Source of the DNA: Urechis unicinctus
Lineage: Eukaryota > Annelida > Polychaeta > Xenopneusta > Urechidae
DNA: 64,000 nucleotides
Direction: 5' to 3'
NCBI GenBank assembly: GCA_034190875.2
Contig: CM067358.1
Coordinates: forward strand, 53,010,137-53,074,136
Shown here: piece by piece, positions 50,501 to 63,500 of the stretch
How positions within the stretch are numbered: the stretch's first letter is position 1
Layout of the letters: the number at the start of each line of letters is the position of its first letter
The notes under the pieces: generated by a model
Told to the model about the DNA's origin: nothing
The model's database searches: none
What the model saw: only the letters and a program-made list of their open reading frames with translations
Position numbers and translations under genes: made by a program

Positions 50501-53500
50501 ATCTCAACCGAATGGGAAGTCAGTGTGTCTACTTTCCAAAAAAGAAGCTTCATTGACGCAGCCTTTCGCTATGTCATCTATTGGACCAGACATAACCTTT
50601 TCCTCGACGACTAATTTCAAGTCGTCAAATAATGTTCCAGTTTCATTCCTTTCTATTAATCAACAATCGTCAATATCTACGCCACTCTCTGATGCTCTTC
50701 TGTATTCTTCCACGCTCGCAACTATCGAGTTGTCTTCCTCTATCCAGTTGCAATCAGCTTCATCTCTATCGTCTGGGTTCATTCCAATGACAACTCCGCA
50801 TTCTATTCCTACATCAGATTCCTCTTCCATACTCATAAATCCTGCATCACAAACCACATATCAAATTATCAATGTTTCTTTTTCACCAATATCTTCATCA
50901 AATGCGGAAATGTATTCAATGCTATCTACTGATTCATTCATTCCCAGTTTGAAGTCAACCCACTATGCACTTTCACCCTTTGCATCCGGGGTGCTCTCTC
51001 AAATTACACCAGATGTACATGAATCCCAACATGAAACACCATCCTCTTCGCCCGTTTCCTCCCCTCCTTTTTCAACCTTATCAACCACACAAAATCCATA
51101 TATCTACGCATCTACCTCACATCCGGTGTTTACCCCATTCTCTCGCCTGTTATCTGACCTATTGGGTTCTTTAACTCACCTTTCAACTCCTCTGTCATCT
51201 TCAGATAAGCTTCGTTCTCAAACATCCCTGTTTTCCATTAGACATTTTTCGTCTTCCATGTTTTCTGCTGTGTCAGCTATAGAGTCGATTGCGTCACATG
51301 ACTTATCTTCCATTGCGATTGTATCTTCTCAACCATATTGGAATACACCTTCTTCCTCCATAGAAGAAGATTTTATGACGCCGCCGTCATTTGCAATGTC
51401 ATCTCTTCTTCACCCACATACATCATCTTTCTTGTCGGCAAATTTGGAGTCGTCAACTAATGATCAACTTTCATTTCCTTCTATTGATCTGCAATCGTCA
51501 ATGTCCCACCGCTCTCCGATGCTTCTCTCCATTCTTCCATGGTCTCAACCATCACGTTCTCTCCCTCTGTTCAGTTGCAATCCGATTCATCTCTTCAATC
51601 TGGTTACATTGAAATATCAGCTTCGCCTGCTATTCCCACAACAGACTCTCTTTCCATACTCACGAATCCCGAATCCCTTTCTTCATCAAGCATTTCGATT
51701 CTTTCCTCATCATCAATATCATTATCAAATTCCGACATGCAATCATTTCTATCTACTGATTCATTTCTTCCCAGCTTAAAGTCAAGCCACAGTTCGCTTT
51801 CACCCCTCGCATCTCGGATGTCACCCATGTCCCTGATCGCTCATAAATCCTTACCAGACACTCCATTTTCTTCATCCAGATCTTCTTCTTTGACGGTCGT
51901 GTCGACAAAACAGATTCCTTCAATCTCAACATCTTCATATATGAATTCATCAGTTGTACAAATTGCTTCAATGTCAGCAGTTACAATACCTCCAGTATCT
52001 ACCTCATTCTCTGCTCCCACATCTGGCCAACTCGATTCCTTTACACGACCTTTAGTCTTACCGTCATATTCTTATATGCTTAGTTCTATTAGAAACCCGT
52101 CATTATTGACACCATCTGCTATGCCAGCTATTGACACGTCGGTATTACCTGGTTCAACCTTCACTGAGATTGTATCATCTCAACCGAATGGGAAGTCAGT
52201 GTCTACTTCCATAAAAAAAGATTCATTGACGCAGTCTTTTGCTATGTCATCTATTGGACCAGACATATCCTTTTCCTCGACGACTAATTTCAAGTCGTCA
52301 AATAATGTTCCAGTTTCATTCCTTTCTATTAATCAACAATCGTCAATATCTACGCCGCTCTCTGATGCTCTTCTGTATTCTTCCACGCTCGCAACCATCG
52401 AGTTATCTTCCTCTATCCAGTTGCAATCAGCTTCATCTCTATCATCTGGGTTCATTCCAATGACAACTCCGCATTCTATTCCTACAACAGACTCCTCTTC
52501 CATACTCATAAATCCTGCATCACAAACCACATATCAAATTTCCAATGTTTCTTTTTCACCAATATCGTCATCAAATGCGGAAATGTATTCAATGCTATCT
52601 ACTGATTCATTCATTCCCAGTTTGAAGTCAACCCACTATGCACTTTCACCCTTTGCATCCGGGGTGCTCTCAATTACACCAGTTGTACATGAATCCCAAC
52701 CTGAAACACCATCCTCCTCGCCCGTTTCCTCCCCTCCTTTTTCAACCTTATCAACCACACAAAATCCATATATCTACGCATCTACCTCACATCCGGTGTT
52801 TACCCCATTCTCTCGCCTGTTATCTGACCTATTGGGTTCTTTAATTGACCTTTCAACTCCTCTGTCATCTTCAGATAAGCTTCGTTCTCAAACATCCCTG
52901 TTTTCCATTAGACATTTTTCGTCTTCCAGATTTTCTTCTGTGTCACCTATTGAGTCGACTGCGTCACATGACTTATCTTCCATTGCGATTGTATCTTCTC
53001 AACCATATTGGAATACACCTTCTTCCTCCATAGAAGAAGATTTAATGACGCCGTCATTTGCAATGTCATCTCTTCTTCACCCAGATACATCATCTTTCTT
53101 GTCGGCAAATTTGGAGTCGTCAACTAATGATCAACTTTCATTTCCTTCTATTGATCTGCAATCGTCAATGTCCACACCGCTCTCCGATGCTTCTCTCCAT
53201 TCTTCCATGGTCTCAACCATCACGTTCTCTCCCTCTGTTCAGTTGCAATCCGATTCATCTCTTCAATCTGGTTACATTGAAATATCAGCTTCGCCTGCTA
53301 TTCCCACAACAGACTCTCTTTCCATACTCACGAATCCCTTATCCCTTTCTTCAGCAAGCATTTCGATTCTTTCCTCGTCATCAATATCATTATCAAATTC
53401 CGACATGCAATCATTTCTATCTACTGATTCATTTCTTCCCAGCTTAAAGTCAGGCCACAATTCGCTTTCACCCCTCGCATCTCGGATGTCACCCATGTCC

Positions 53501-54361
53501 CTGATCGCTCATAAATCCTTACCAGACACTCCATTTTCTTCATCCAGATCTTCTTCTTTGACGGTCGTGTCGACAAAACAGATTCCTTCAATCTCAACAT
53601 CTTCGTATATGAATTCATCAGTTGTACAAATTGCTTCAATGTCAGCAGTTACCATACCTCCAGTATCTACCTCATTCTCTGCTCCCACATCTGGCCAACT
53701 CGATTCCTTTACACGACCTTTAGTCTTACCGTCATATTCTTATATGCTTAGTTCTTTTAGAAACCCGTCATTATTGACGTCATCTGCTATGCCAGCTATT
53801 GACACGTCGGTATTACCTGGTTCAACCTTCACTGAGATTGTATCATCTCAACCGAATGGGAAGTCACTGTCTACTTCCAAAAAAGAAGCTTCATTGACGC
53901 AGCCTTTCGCTATGTCATCTATTGGACCAGACATAACCTTTTCCTCGACGACTAATTTCAAGTCGTCAAATTATGTTCCAGTTTCATTCCTTTCTATTAA
54001 TCAACAATCGTCAATATCTACGCCACTCTCTGATGCTCTTCTGTATTCTTCCACGCTCGCAACCATCGAGTTATCTTCCTCTATCCAGTTGCAATCAGCT
54101 TCATCTCTATCATCTATTTCTCCTTCAGCAGCTATGAAAATCAAAACTTCATTCCAATCAAACATACAATCCAGCGAACTATTTCATACATCACTCTTTT
54201 CATCCACTCATGTCAACCTTTGGCCTTCAACTGGTAGCAAATCATTATCTGCCACATTTGCACACTCGCCTTCTCAATCATATGGATATAAACTGTCTGA
54301 AAAAGAACCCTCAGAATCGAATTTTGCAAGGAGAGGTATCCCAGATTCGTCCGACTCAAAA
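38556..54361 (+). CDS. Giant Ser/Thr-rich mucin-like repeat protein, first coding exon
   Basis: I do not recognise this protein. The ATG at 38556 (aaacATGg) begins MASDVGNDEQLRRYYDSD. Residues 1-233 are non-repetitive and charged. A hydrophobic segment (about residues 236-256, VAISLILFLALASPCG) follows a basic stretch, as in a type II anchor or an internal signal sequence. After it the chain is Ser/Thr/Pro-rich and from about 40885 consists of array 1. It is open to 40911 and then from 40891, 43594, 44893, 46261 (1299 codons), 50142 and 51539 (974 codons) in shifting frames. Small indels near 40858, 43316-43560, 44398-44870, 45838-46253, 50107 and 51505 break it. Ignoring them the exon would hold about 5,270 codons. 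A donor (AAAG/GTACAA) at 54361 is phase 1. A heavily O-glycosylated surface or secreted protein is inferred. Confidence 0.65.
40885..54115 (+). repeat. Array 1: hierarchical coding tandem repeat (834/1668/3336 bp)
   Basis: There are about eight dimers of two related 278-residue modules. B modules start with MYSMLSTDSFIPSLKSTH (40891 variant, 42559, 44227, 45903, 47572, 49240, 50910, 52583). A modules start with MQSFLSTDSFLPSLKSSH (41713, 43388, 45055, 46726, 48394, 50062, 51737, 53405). The last A module is cut short at 54115. From 46726 onward private variants show a further 3336-bp period. Confidence 0.95.
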
Positions 54362-54537
54362 GGTACAAAAAAGTCTATCACATGCAACTTCTTATGCATG
54401 TTGGGGGGAGCTGAATGCATGATTCATAGATTCCAAAAGTGTATCATTTCCTTCATGTTGTGATTCCAACTACCACCGAATTATTTGAATAGTGGTACAA
54501 ATTAATTACCATCTCAACTGTTGTTTTTTCCCCCAGA

Positions 54538-57500
54538 AACTTCTGAAACTATGTCGGAGACTAATTCAGTGACTTCTATGGAAACTACAAGGTTGACGCA
54601 ATTCCATACATCAAGCGATTCACAACCTTGGTTCATGCGTTCAGATTTTGATAACACTCTGGACCCAGAAAGCACATCATTTTACCAAAGACCAAAATTA
54701 TCAAAAAGCTCAACTGTTATCAAACGAACAAACTTTTTACGAAGATCGCGTCCTGCTACAATGATGGTNNNNNNNNNNNNNNNNNNNNNNNNNNNNNNNN
54801 NNNNNNNNNNNNNNNNNNNNNNNNNNNNNNNNNNNNNNNNNNNNNNNNNNNNNNNNNNNNNNNNNNNNTTTGTTTCTACAGAAGATCAGGACGAGCCATC
54901 AACTCTAACAGATGTCAATGAATCTACTGTTGCTACGGACACAACACTGGATTCAAGTAGTGCCATGGATGACGTGGACTCAACAGATACATTGGAAGTC
55001 AGTACAGAGTCTAGCACAGAGGGCGAGGCAACAGAATCTGTAGACGTTACTGAAGCAACGTCAATCCCAGCAACTAGTGATCAAGATGACAGTGTCTCAA
55101 TGGTAGTTACCGAACATCCGAACCCAACAAGCAGTGACAGTGATGCTATTTCCCCAACCTCAAGCATGGAATCTGCAGTTGATGACAGCAGTGAGATTGA
55201 GTTGCCTGTGTCGTCCATTGCCACAGACGAATCTGTGCAGCCTAGTGAATCACTCAGTGAATCAGTATCGCTGGAAACAGAAAGTAGTGATGTTGAAATT
55301 CCCTGGTAGACTCAGACACCATCACTCAGCAGTGATATGGAGGTCAGTGTATCAGATTCAGTCGCTGAAACTTCAACAGTGATCAGCAACACACTTGATA
55401 GTGTGGATTCATCGCCAACAACAGAGATACTTATTGAATCTACAAGCCACTTGCTAGATACCATTTCCATGTCAGATCTTGAAACTTCTGATGTGCCCTC
55501 TAGTGAGAGTGAAGATGCCACGTTAGTAATGGCCACGGAATCATCAGTTATAGCCAGCAGCATCGAAGGTGATATTGATTCAACAATGGTAATTGTAACT
55601 CCCGAAGAATCCAGCGGTATCATTGCGTCCACAGAGAGCTTTGTTTCTACAGAAGATCAGGACGAGCCATCAACTCTAACAGATGTCAATGAATCTACTG
55701 TTGCTACGGACACAACACTGGATTCAAGTAGTGCCATGGATGACGTGGACTCAACAGATACATTGGAAGTCAGTACAGAGTCTAGCACAGAGGGCGAGGC
55801 AACAGAATCTGTAGACGTTACTGAAGCAACGTCAATCCCAGCAACTAGTGATCAAGATGACAGTGTCTCAATGGTAGTTACCGAACATCCGAACCCAACA
55901 GTGACCGAGTGATGACAAGCTCAATGGTATTACCGAACATCCGAACCCAACAAGCAGTGTTGACAGTGATGCTATTTTATTTCCCAACCTCAAGCATGGA
56001 ATCTGCAGTTGATGACAGCAGTGAGATTGAGTTGCCTGTGTCGTCCATTGCCACAGACGAATCTGTGCAGCCTAGTGAATCACTCAGTGAATCAGTATCG
56101 CTGGAAACAGAAAGTAGTGATGTTGAAATTCTGGTATCATCCACAGAAACTGACTCTCCCCAGCCGTCATCTGTGGTAGAGGAGACACCATCACTCAGCA
56201 GTGATATGGAGGTCAGTGTATCAGATTCAGTCGCTGAAACTTCAACAGTGATCAGCAACACACTTGATAGTGTGGATTCATCGCCAACAACAGAGATACT
56301 TATTGAATCTACAAGCCACTTGCTAGATACCATTTCCATGTCAGATCTTGAAACACCTGATGTGCCCTCTAGTGAGAGTGAAGATGCCACGTCAGTAATG
56401 GCCACGGAATCATCAGTTATAGCCAGCAGCATCGAAGGTGATATTGATTCAACAATGGTAATTGTAACTCCCGAAGAATCCAGCGGTTGCGTCCAAGAAG
56501 CGTGAACAACAGAGAGCTTTGTTTCTACAGAAGATCAGGACGATCCATCAACTCTAACAGATGTCAATGAATCTCATACTGTTGCTACGGACATCCACAC
56601 TGGATTCAAGTAGTGCCATGGATGACGTGAACTCATCAGATACATTGGAAGTCAGTACAGAGTCTAGCACAGAGAGGGCGAGGCAAAGAATCTGTAGACG
56701 TTACTGAAGCAACGTCAAGGCCCAGCAACTAGTGATCAAGATGACAGTGTCTCAATGGTAGTTACCGAACATCCGAACCCAACAAGCAGTGACAGTGATG
56801 TATTTTCCCAACACTCCCAAGCATGGAATCTGCAGTTGATGACAGCAGTGAGATTGAGTTGCCTGTGTCGTCCATTGCCACAGACAAATCTGTGCAGCCT
56901 AGTGAATCACTCAGTGAATCAGTATCGCTGGAAACCGAAAGTAGTGATGTTGAAATTCTGCTATCATCCTCATCTTTTCCTATCCATGGAGGACACAACT
57001 CGGGAAGGGATATCCCCCCTGTGACTCATGGAATCTATCCACAGGACCACCCACTCCCTCAGTGAATCATGAAAGAAACTCACTCAGCAGTGATATGGAG
57101 GTCAGTGTATCAGATTCAGTCGCTGAAACTTCAACAGTGATCAGCAACAACTTGATGATGTGGAGAAGCGCGTCGTCTGTACTTATTGAATCTACAAGCC
57201 ACTTGCTAGATACCATTTCCATGTCAGATTATTGAAACTATTCTGATGAAAAATCAGAAACATTGATTTATTCAATCTCTCTGAATGAAACAAATACAGG
57301 CTCTTCTCAGATCAACAAAGTGACTCCAGACTATGAACAAAGCCCAACATCCGAAGGGATGACAGCGGTATCATTGCGTCCACAGAGAGCCATGAATCTA
57401 CAGAACAATTACCAATTCTATCCCCAAGTCTCTCGCATATCATCGTGACTACCCCTTTGTATAAAACATTTACAGATTCAGACTCATTTATGTCGATATA

Positions 57501-60500
57501 TTCCACACCCATGTTAATCCATTCTGTTTTTGTCTCCACTTTAGCAACTCTGTATTCATTGGTAACACATTCAGGGAGCATGGTTGCGTCAGTCATTCCA
57601 ACAGGAGCAACAAGCTGGCGACGGTGGGATGTTTTGATCAAAGTGGCCGATACGACAATCCAGACATCATGACAGCTGTCCCATCTACAAAGTAGTTACC
57701 CACATAGAGAAGACGACAGCAGTGCAGATGGTTTTTCCCCAATCTCAGGAAACTATTTCCTATGCAAGCTCAGATGATGGAACAGTCCGTGCTAAAAGCA
57801 AAACCTTGTTAACAGGTTATAGTAGTCCTGGTGAATCTATACTCAAGTCATCTGGAAATACCCCTATGTTGAACTCGCCATAGCGACGTGTCGACCAAAA
57901 AGGAATCTAATGACACAGGTTTCTAAGACTCTGGCCACTGTGCAGCCTTCCATTGCAAGGACCATAACGGACTCGGTAGTTATAAACACAAACCAAAGAA
58001 TGGTATCTACCCCATTAACTACAAATAGTGAATCATCAAATCATATAGACACAACCTCCATGGTCTTCAAAGATAGGTCGCAAGAATCTGATACAAGAAT
58101 GACGGCACAGAAAACTCTCGAAAGCAGTCAGATCGCTGCCTCTGAATCAGAAGAAATCATGACATCAGACACATTGGACACTGGGCTGGAAACTTCCTCG
58201 AGACGCCTTAGTGCTAGAACTCCTATACTATCAACGGGAGCTACAGATGCAAGTACGGCCAGATCTGAAATGGAATCATCTTCAGAGAGACAGAGTTTCA
58301 TTACATACACCGGTTCATCTAGTGAAGTTGATTCAAGAGTACAAAGAAGCAGTCAACAAAGTGGACCCGATTCCTCAGACATCAGGGATACATCGTTGAG
58401 TGCAAGTAGTGACGGTGCTCATACGTCGCCAATTACATCCACATATGTCCACTTGCAATCAAGCACCCATATTGATGCTACAAAATCATCAAGAACTATG
58501 AAATCTTCAGAAGTGTCGACCAGTGCGAATGATCAAAGTGATGATATGACGACCCAGACATCTGATATCAAGGCATCCAACGTCGTCTCTTTCGATGCTA
58601 GTTCGCAAGAAAGTAAGCAGACAATACAACAAACATCGTCTGTGTCACAACATTCACCAAGGCCCGTGTCCTCCACATCAGTATCTGGCACGGAGACCGA
58701 TAGCATAGTGATTGGTTCCTCTGTTCACTTCACTAGAACACTAATGTCGACCACTGGTAATGCAGAGACACCTATCGTATCTACCACAGGACCACCCGAC
58801 TCCCCCAGTGTGGAAACTGGTGCCACTGTCCAATCTGTAAGTAGCCAACATAGAGAAGAAAGAAGCAGCGGAGTTTCAGATCCAATGACAGCACAGAAAA
58901 CTCCTGAAAGCAGTCAGATTGCTTCCTCTGAATCAGAAGAAATCATGACGTCTGACATATTGGACACTGGGCTGAAAACTTACTCGATGCGCTTTACTTC
59001 TAGAACTCCTATGATATCAACAGGAGCTACAGATGCAAGTCAAACCAGATCTGAAATGGAATCATCTTCAGAGATAGAGAGTGATATTACATACACTGGT
59101 CCATCAAGTGCAGTTGAATCAAGGGTACAAAGAAGCAGTGAGCAAACGGGACTCGATTCGTCTGATATAAGGGACACATCATTGTATCCACGTAGTAGCG
59201 GTGCTGAAACGTCGCCAATTACAAGCACAGATGTACACGTGCAATCAAGCACCGATATTGATGCTACAGAATCGTCAAGAACTATGCAATCTTCAAAAGT
59301 GGCGACCGGTGGGATTGATCAAAGTGGCGATACGACAATCCAGACATCAGGTACAGCTGTCCCATCTACAAGTAATCCACATAGAGAAGACAGTAGCAGA
59401 GGAATTCGCCAATCTGGGTCTTTCTCTCCAACAGAATCACAGGTTGTTGAAAGCACTGGCGTTGATTCCGGTGAATCGTCTGCTCAAAGTCGCTCCATGA
59501 AAACGCCATTAAATACAGATGAGACAATCCACAAAACAAGTTACACTGACTGATGTTGAGTCAGCTTCAATGGCAGCATCAAGCACCAATGTGGTTGACG
59601 TTAATCCATCATCGGTAACCCAAACTCCTAGCGAATCCATAAGTAATGTAGACACCATATCCATGGTCATCACAGATAGGTCTCAAGTATCTGATACAGA
59701 CATCAGCAAGTCAATGTCAGATGCAATGACGGTACAGAAAAACCCCTGAAAGCAGTCATATAGCTTCCTCTCAAACAGAAGAAATCATGACATCAGACAC
59801 ATTGGACACTGGGCTGGAAACTTCCTCGAGACGCCTTAGTGCTAGAACTCCTATACTATCAACGGGAGCTACAGATGCAAGTACGGCCAGATCTGAAATG
59901 GAATCATCTTCAGAGAGACAGAGTTTCATTCCATACACCGGTTCATCTAGTAGAGTTGATTCAAGAGTACAAAGAAGCAGTCAACAAAGTGGACCCGATT
60001 CGTCAGACATCAGGGATACATCGTTGAGTGCAAGTAGTGACGGTGCGGAAACATCGACAATTACATCCACAGATGTCCACCTGCAATCAAGCACCCATAT
60101 TGATGCTACAAAATCATCAAGAACTATGAAATCTTCAGAAGTGTCGACCAGTGCGAATGATCAAAGTGATGATATGACGACCCAGACATCTGATATCAAG
60201 GCATCCAACGTCGTCTCTTTCGATGCTAGTTCGCAAGAAAGTAAGCAGACAATACAACAAACATCGTCTGTGTCACAAGAACATTCACCAAGGCCCGTGT
60301 CCTCCACATCAGTATCTGGCACGGAGACCGATAGCATAGTGATTGGTTCCTCTGTTCACTTCACTAGAACACTAATGTCGACCACTGGTAATGCAGAGAC
60401 ACCTATCGTATCTACCACAGGACCACCCGACTCCCCCAGTGTGGAAACTGGTGCCACTGTTCAATCTGCAAGTAGCCAACATAGAGAAGACAGAAGCAGC

Positions 60501-63500
60501 GGAGTTTCAGATCCAATGACAGCACAGAAAACTCCCGAAAGCAGTCAGATTGCTTCCTCTGAATCAGAAGAAATCATGACGTCTGACATATTGGACACGG
60601 GGCTGAAAACTTACTCGATGCGCTTTACTTCTAGAACTCCTATGATATCAACAGGAGCTACAGATGCAAGTCAAACCAGATCTGAAATGGAATCATCTTC
60701 AGAGATAGAGAGTGATATTACATACACTGGTCCATCAAGTGCAGTTGAATCAAGGGTACAAAGAAGCAGTGAGCAAACGGGACTCGATTCGTCTGATATA
60801 AGGGACACATCATTGTATCCACGTAGTAGCGGTGCTGAAACGTCGCCAATTACAAGCACAGATGTACACGTGCAATCAAGCACCGATATTGATGCTACAG
60901 AATCGTCAAGAACTATGCAATCTTCAAAAGTGGCGACCGGTGGGATTGATCAAAGTGGCGATACGACAATCCAGACATCAGGTACAGCTGTCCCATCTAC
61001 AAGTAATCCACATAGAGAAGACAGTAGCAGAGGAATTCGCCAATCTGGGTCTTTCTCTCCAACAGAATCACAGGTTGTTGAAAGCACTGGCGTTGATTCC
61101 GGTGAATCGTCTGCTCAAAGTCGCTCCATGAAAACGCCATTAAATACAGATGAGACAATCCACAAAACAAGTTACACGACTGATGTTGAGTCAGCTTCAA
61201 TGGCAGCATCAAGCACCAATGTGTGGTTGACGTTAATCCATCATCGGTAACCCAAACTCCTAGCGAATCCATAAGTAATGTAGACACCATATCCATGGTC
61301 ATCACAGATAGGTCTCAAGTATCTGATACAGACATCAGCAAGTCAATGTCAGATGCAATGACGGTACAGAAAACCCTGAAAGTAGTCATATAGCTTCCTC
61401 TCAAACAGAAGAAATCATGACATCAGACACATTGGACACTGGGCTGGAAACTTCCTCGAGACGCCTTAGTGCTAGAACTCCTATACTATCAACGGGAGCT
61501 ACAGATGCAAGTACGGCCAGATCTGAAATGGAATCATCTTCAGAGAGACAGAGTTTCATTCCATACACCGGTTCATCTAGTAGAGTTGATTCAAGAGTAC
61601 AAAGAAGCAGTCAACAAAGTGGACCCGATTCGTCAGACATCAGGGACACATCGTTGAGTGCAAGTAGTGACGGTGCGGAAACATCGACAATTACATCCAC
61701 AGATGTCCACCTGCAATCAAGCACCCATATTGATGCTACAAAATCATCAAGAACTATGAAATCTTCAGAAGTGTCGACCAGTGCGAATGATCAAAGTGAT
61801 GATATGACGACCCAGACATCTGATATCAAGGCATCCAACGTCGTCTCTTTCGATGCTAGTTCGCAAGAAAGTAAGCAGACAATACAACAAACATCGTCTG
61901 TGTCACAACATTCACCAGTATCTGGCACGGAGACCGATAGCATAGTGATTGGTTCCTCTGTTCACTTCACTAGAACACTAATGTCGACCACTGGTAATGC
62001 AGAGACACCTATCGTATCTACCACAGGACCACCCGACTCCCCCAGTGTGGAAACTGGTGCCACTGTTCAATCTGCAAGTAGCCAACATAGAGAAGACAGA
62101 AGCAGCGGAGTTTCAGATCCAATGACAGCACAGAAAACTCCCGAAAGCAGTCAGATTGCTTCCTCTGAATCAGAAGAAATCATGACGTCTGACATATTGG
62201 AACTGGGGGCTGAAAACTTACTCGATGCGCTTTACTTCTAGAACTCCTATGATATCAACAGGAGTTACAGATGCAAGTCAAACCAGATCTGAAATGGAAT
62301 CATCTTCAGAGATAGAGAGTGATATTACATACACTGGTCCATCAAGTGCAGTTGAATCAAGGGTACAAAGAAGCAGTGAGCAAACGGGACTCGATTCGTC
62401 TGATATAAGGGACACATCATTGTATCCACGTAGTAGCGGTGCTGAAACGTCGCCAATTACAAGCACAGATGTACACGTGCAATCAAGCACCGATATTGAT
62501 GCTACAGAATCGTCAAGAACTATGCAATCTTCAAAAGTGGCGACCGGTGGGATTGATCAAAGTGGCGATACGACAATCCAGACATCAGGTACAGCTGTCC
62601 CATCTACAAGTAATCCACATAGAGAAGACAGTAGCAGCGGAATTCGCCAATCTGGGTCTTTCTCTCCAACAGAATCACAGGTTGTTGAAAGCACTGGCGT
62701 TGATTCCGGTGAATCGTCTGCTCAAAGTCGCTCCATGAAACGCCATTAAATACAGATGAGACAATCCACAAAACAAGTTACACGACTGATGTTGAGTCAG
62801 CTTCAATGGCAGCATCAAGCACCAATGTGGTTGACGTTAATCCATCATCGGTAACCCAAACTCCTAGCGAATCCATAAGTAATGTAGACACCATATCCAT
62901 GGTCATCACAGATAGGTCTCAAGTATCTGATACAGACATCAGCAAGTCAATGTCAGATGCAATGACGGTACAGAAAACCCCTGAAAGCAGTCATATAGCT
63001 TCCTCTCAAATCAGAAGAAATCATGACATCAGACACATCGGACACTGGGCTCGAAACTCCTCGAGACGCCTTAGTGCTAGAACTCCTATACTATCAACGG
63101 GAGCTACAGATGCAAGTACGGCCAGATCTGAAATGGAATCATCTTCAGAGAGACAGAGTTTCATTCCATACACCGGTTCATCTAGTAGAGTTGATTCAAG
63201 AGTACAAAGAAGCAGTCAACAAAGTGGACCCGATTCGTCAGACATCAGGGACACATCGTTGAGTGCAAGTAGTGACGGTGCGGAAACATCGACAATTACA
63301 TCCACAGATGTCCACCTGCAATCAAGCACCCATATTGATGCTACAAAATCATCAAGAACTATGAAATCTTCAGAAGTGTCGACCAGTGCGAATGATCAAA
63401 GTGATGATATGACGACCCAGACATCTGATATCAAGGCATCCAACGTCGTCTCTTTCGATGCTAGTTCGCAAGAAAGTAAGCAGACAATACAACAAACATC

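Noticed and set aside
41366..53447. Alternative plus-strand frames (MQCHLFFTHIHHL..., MHFHPLHPGCSQL...) in array 1
   Set aside because: They are off-frame readings of the Ser/Thr-rich frame, which is longer and is continued across units.
41580..53639. Recurring minus-strand frames (MGDIRDARGESELW..., MKQFVQLMNSYTKML...) in every array 1 unit
   Set aside because: They recur only because the plus-strand coding repeat recurs, and they shadow its frame.
54521..55309. A 262-codon frame spanning the N gap
   Set aside because: The frame across 100 placeholder bases is arbitrary. Only the part before 54769 is supported.
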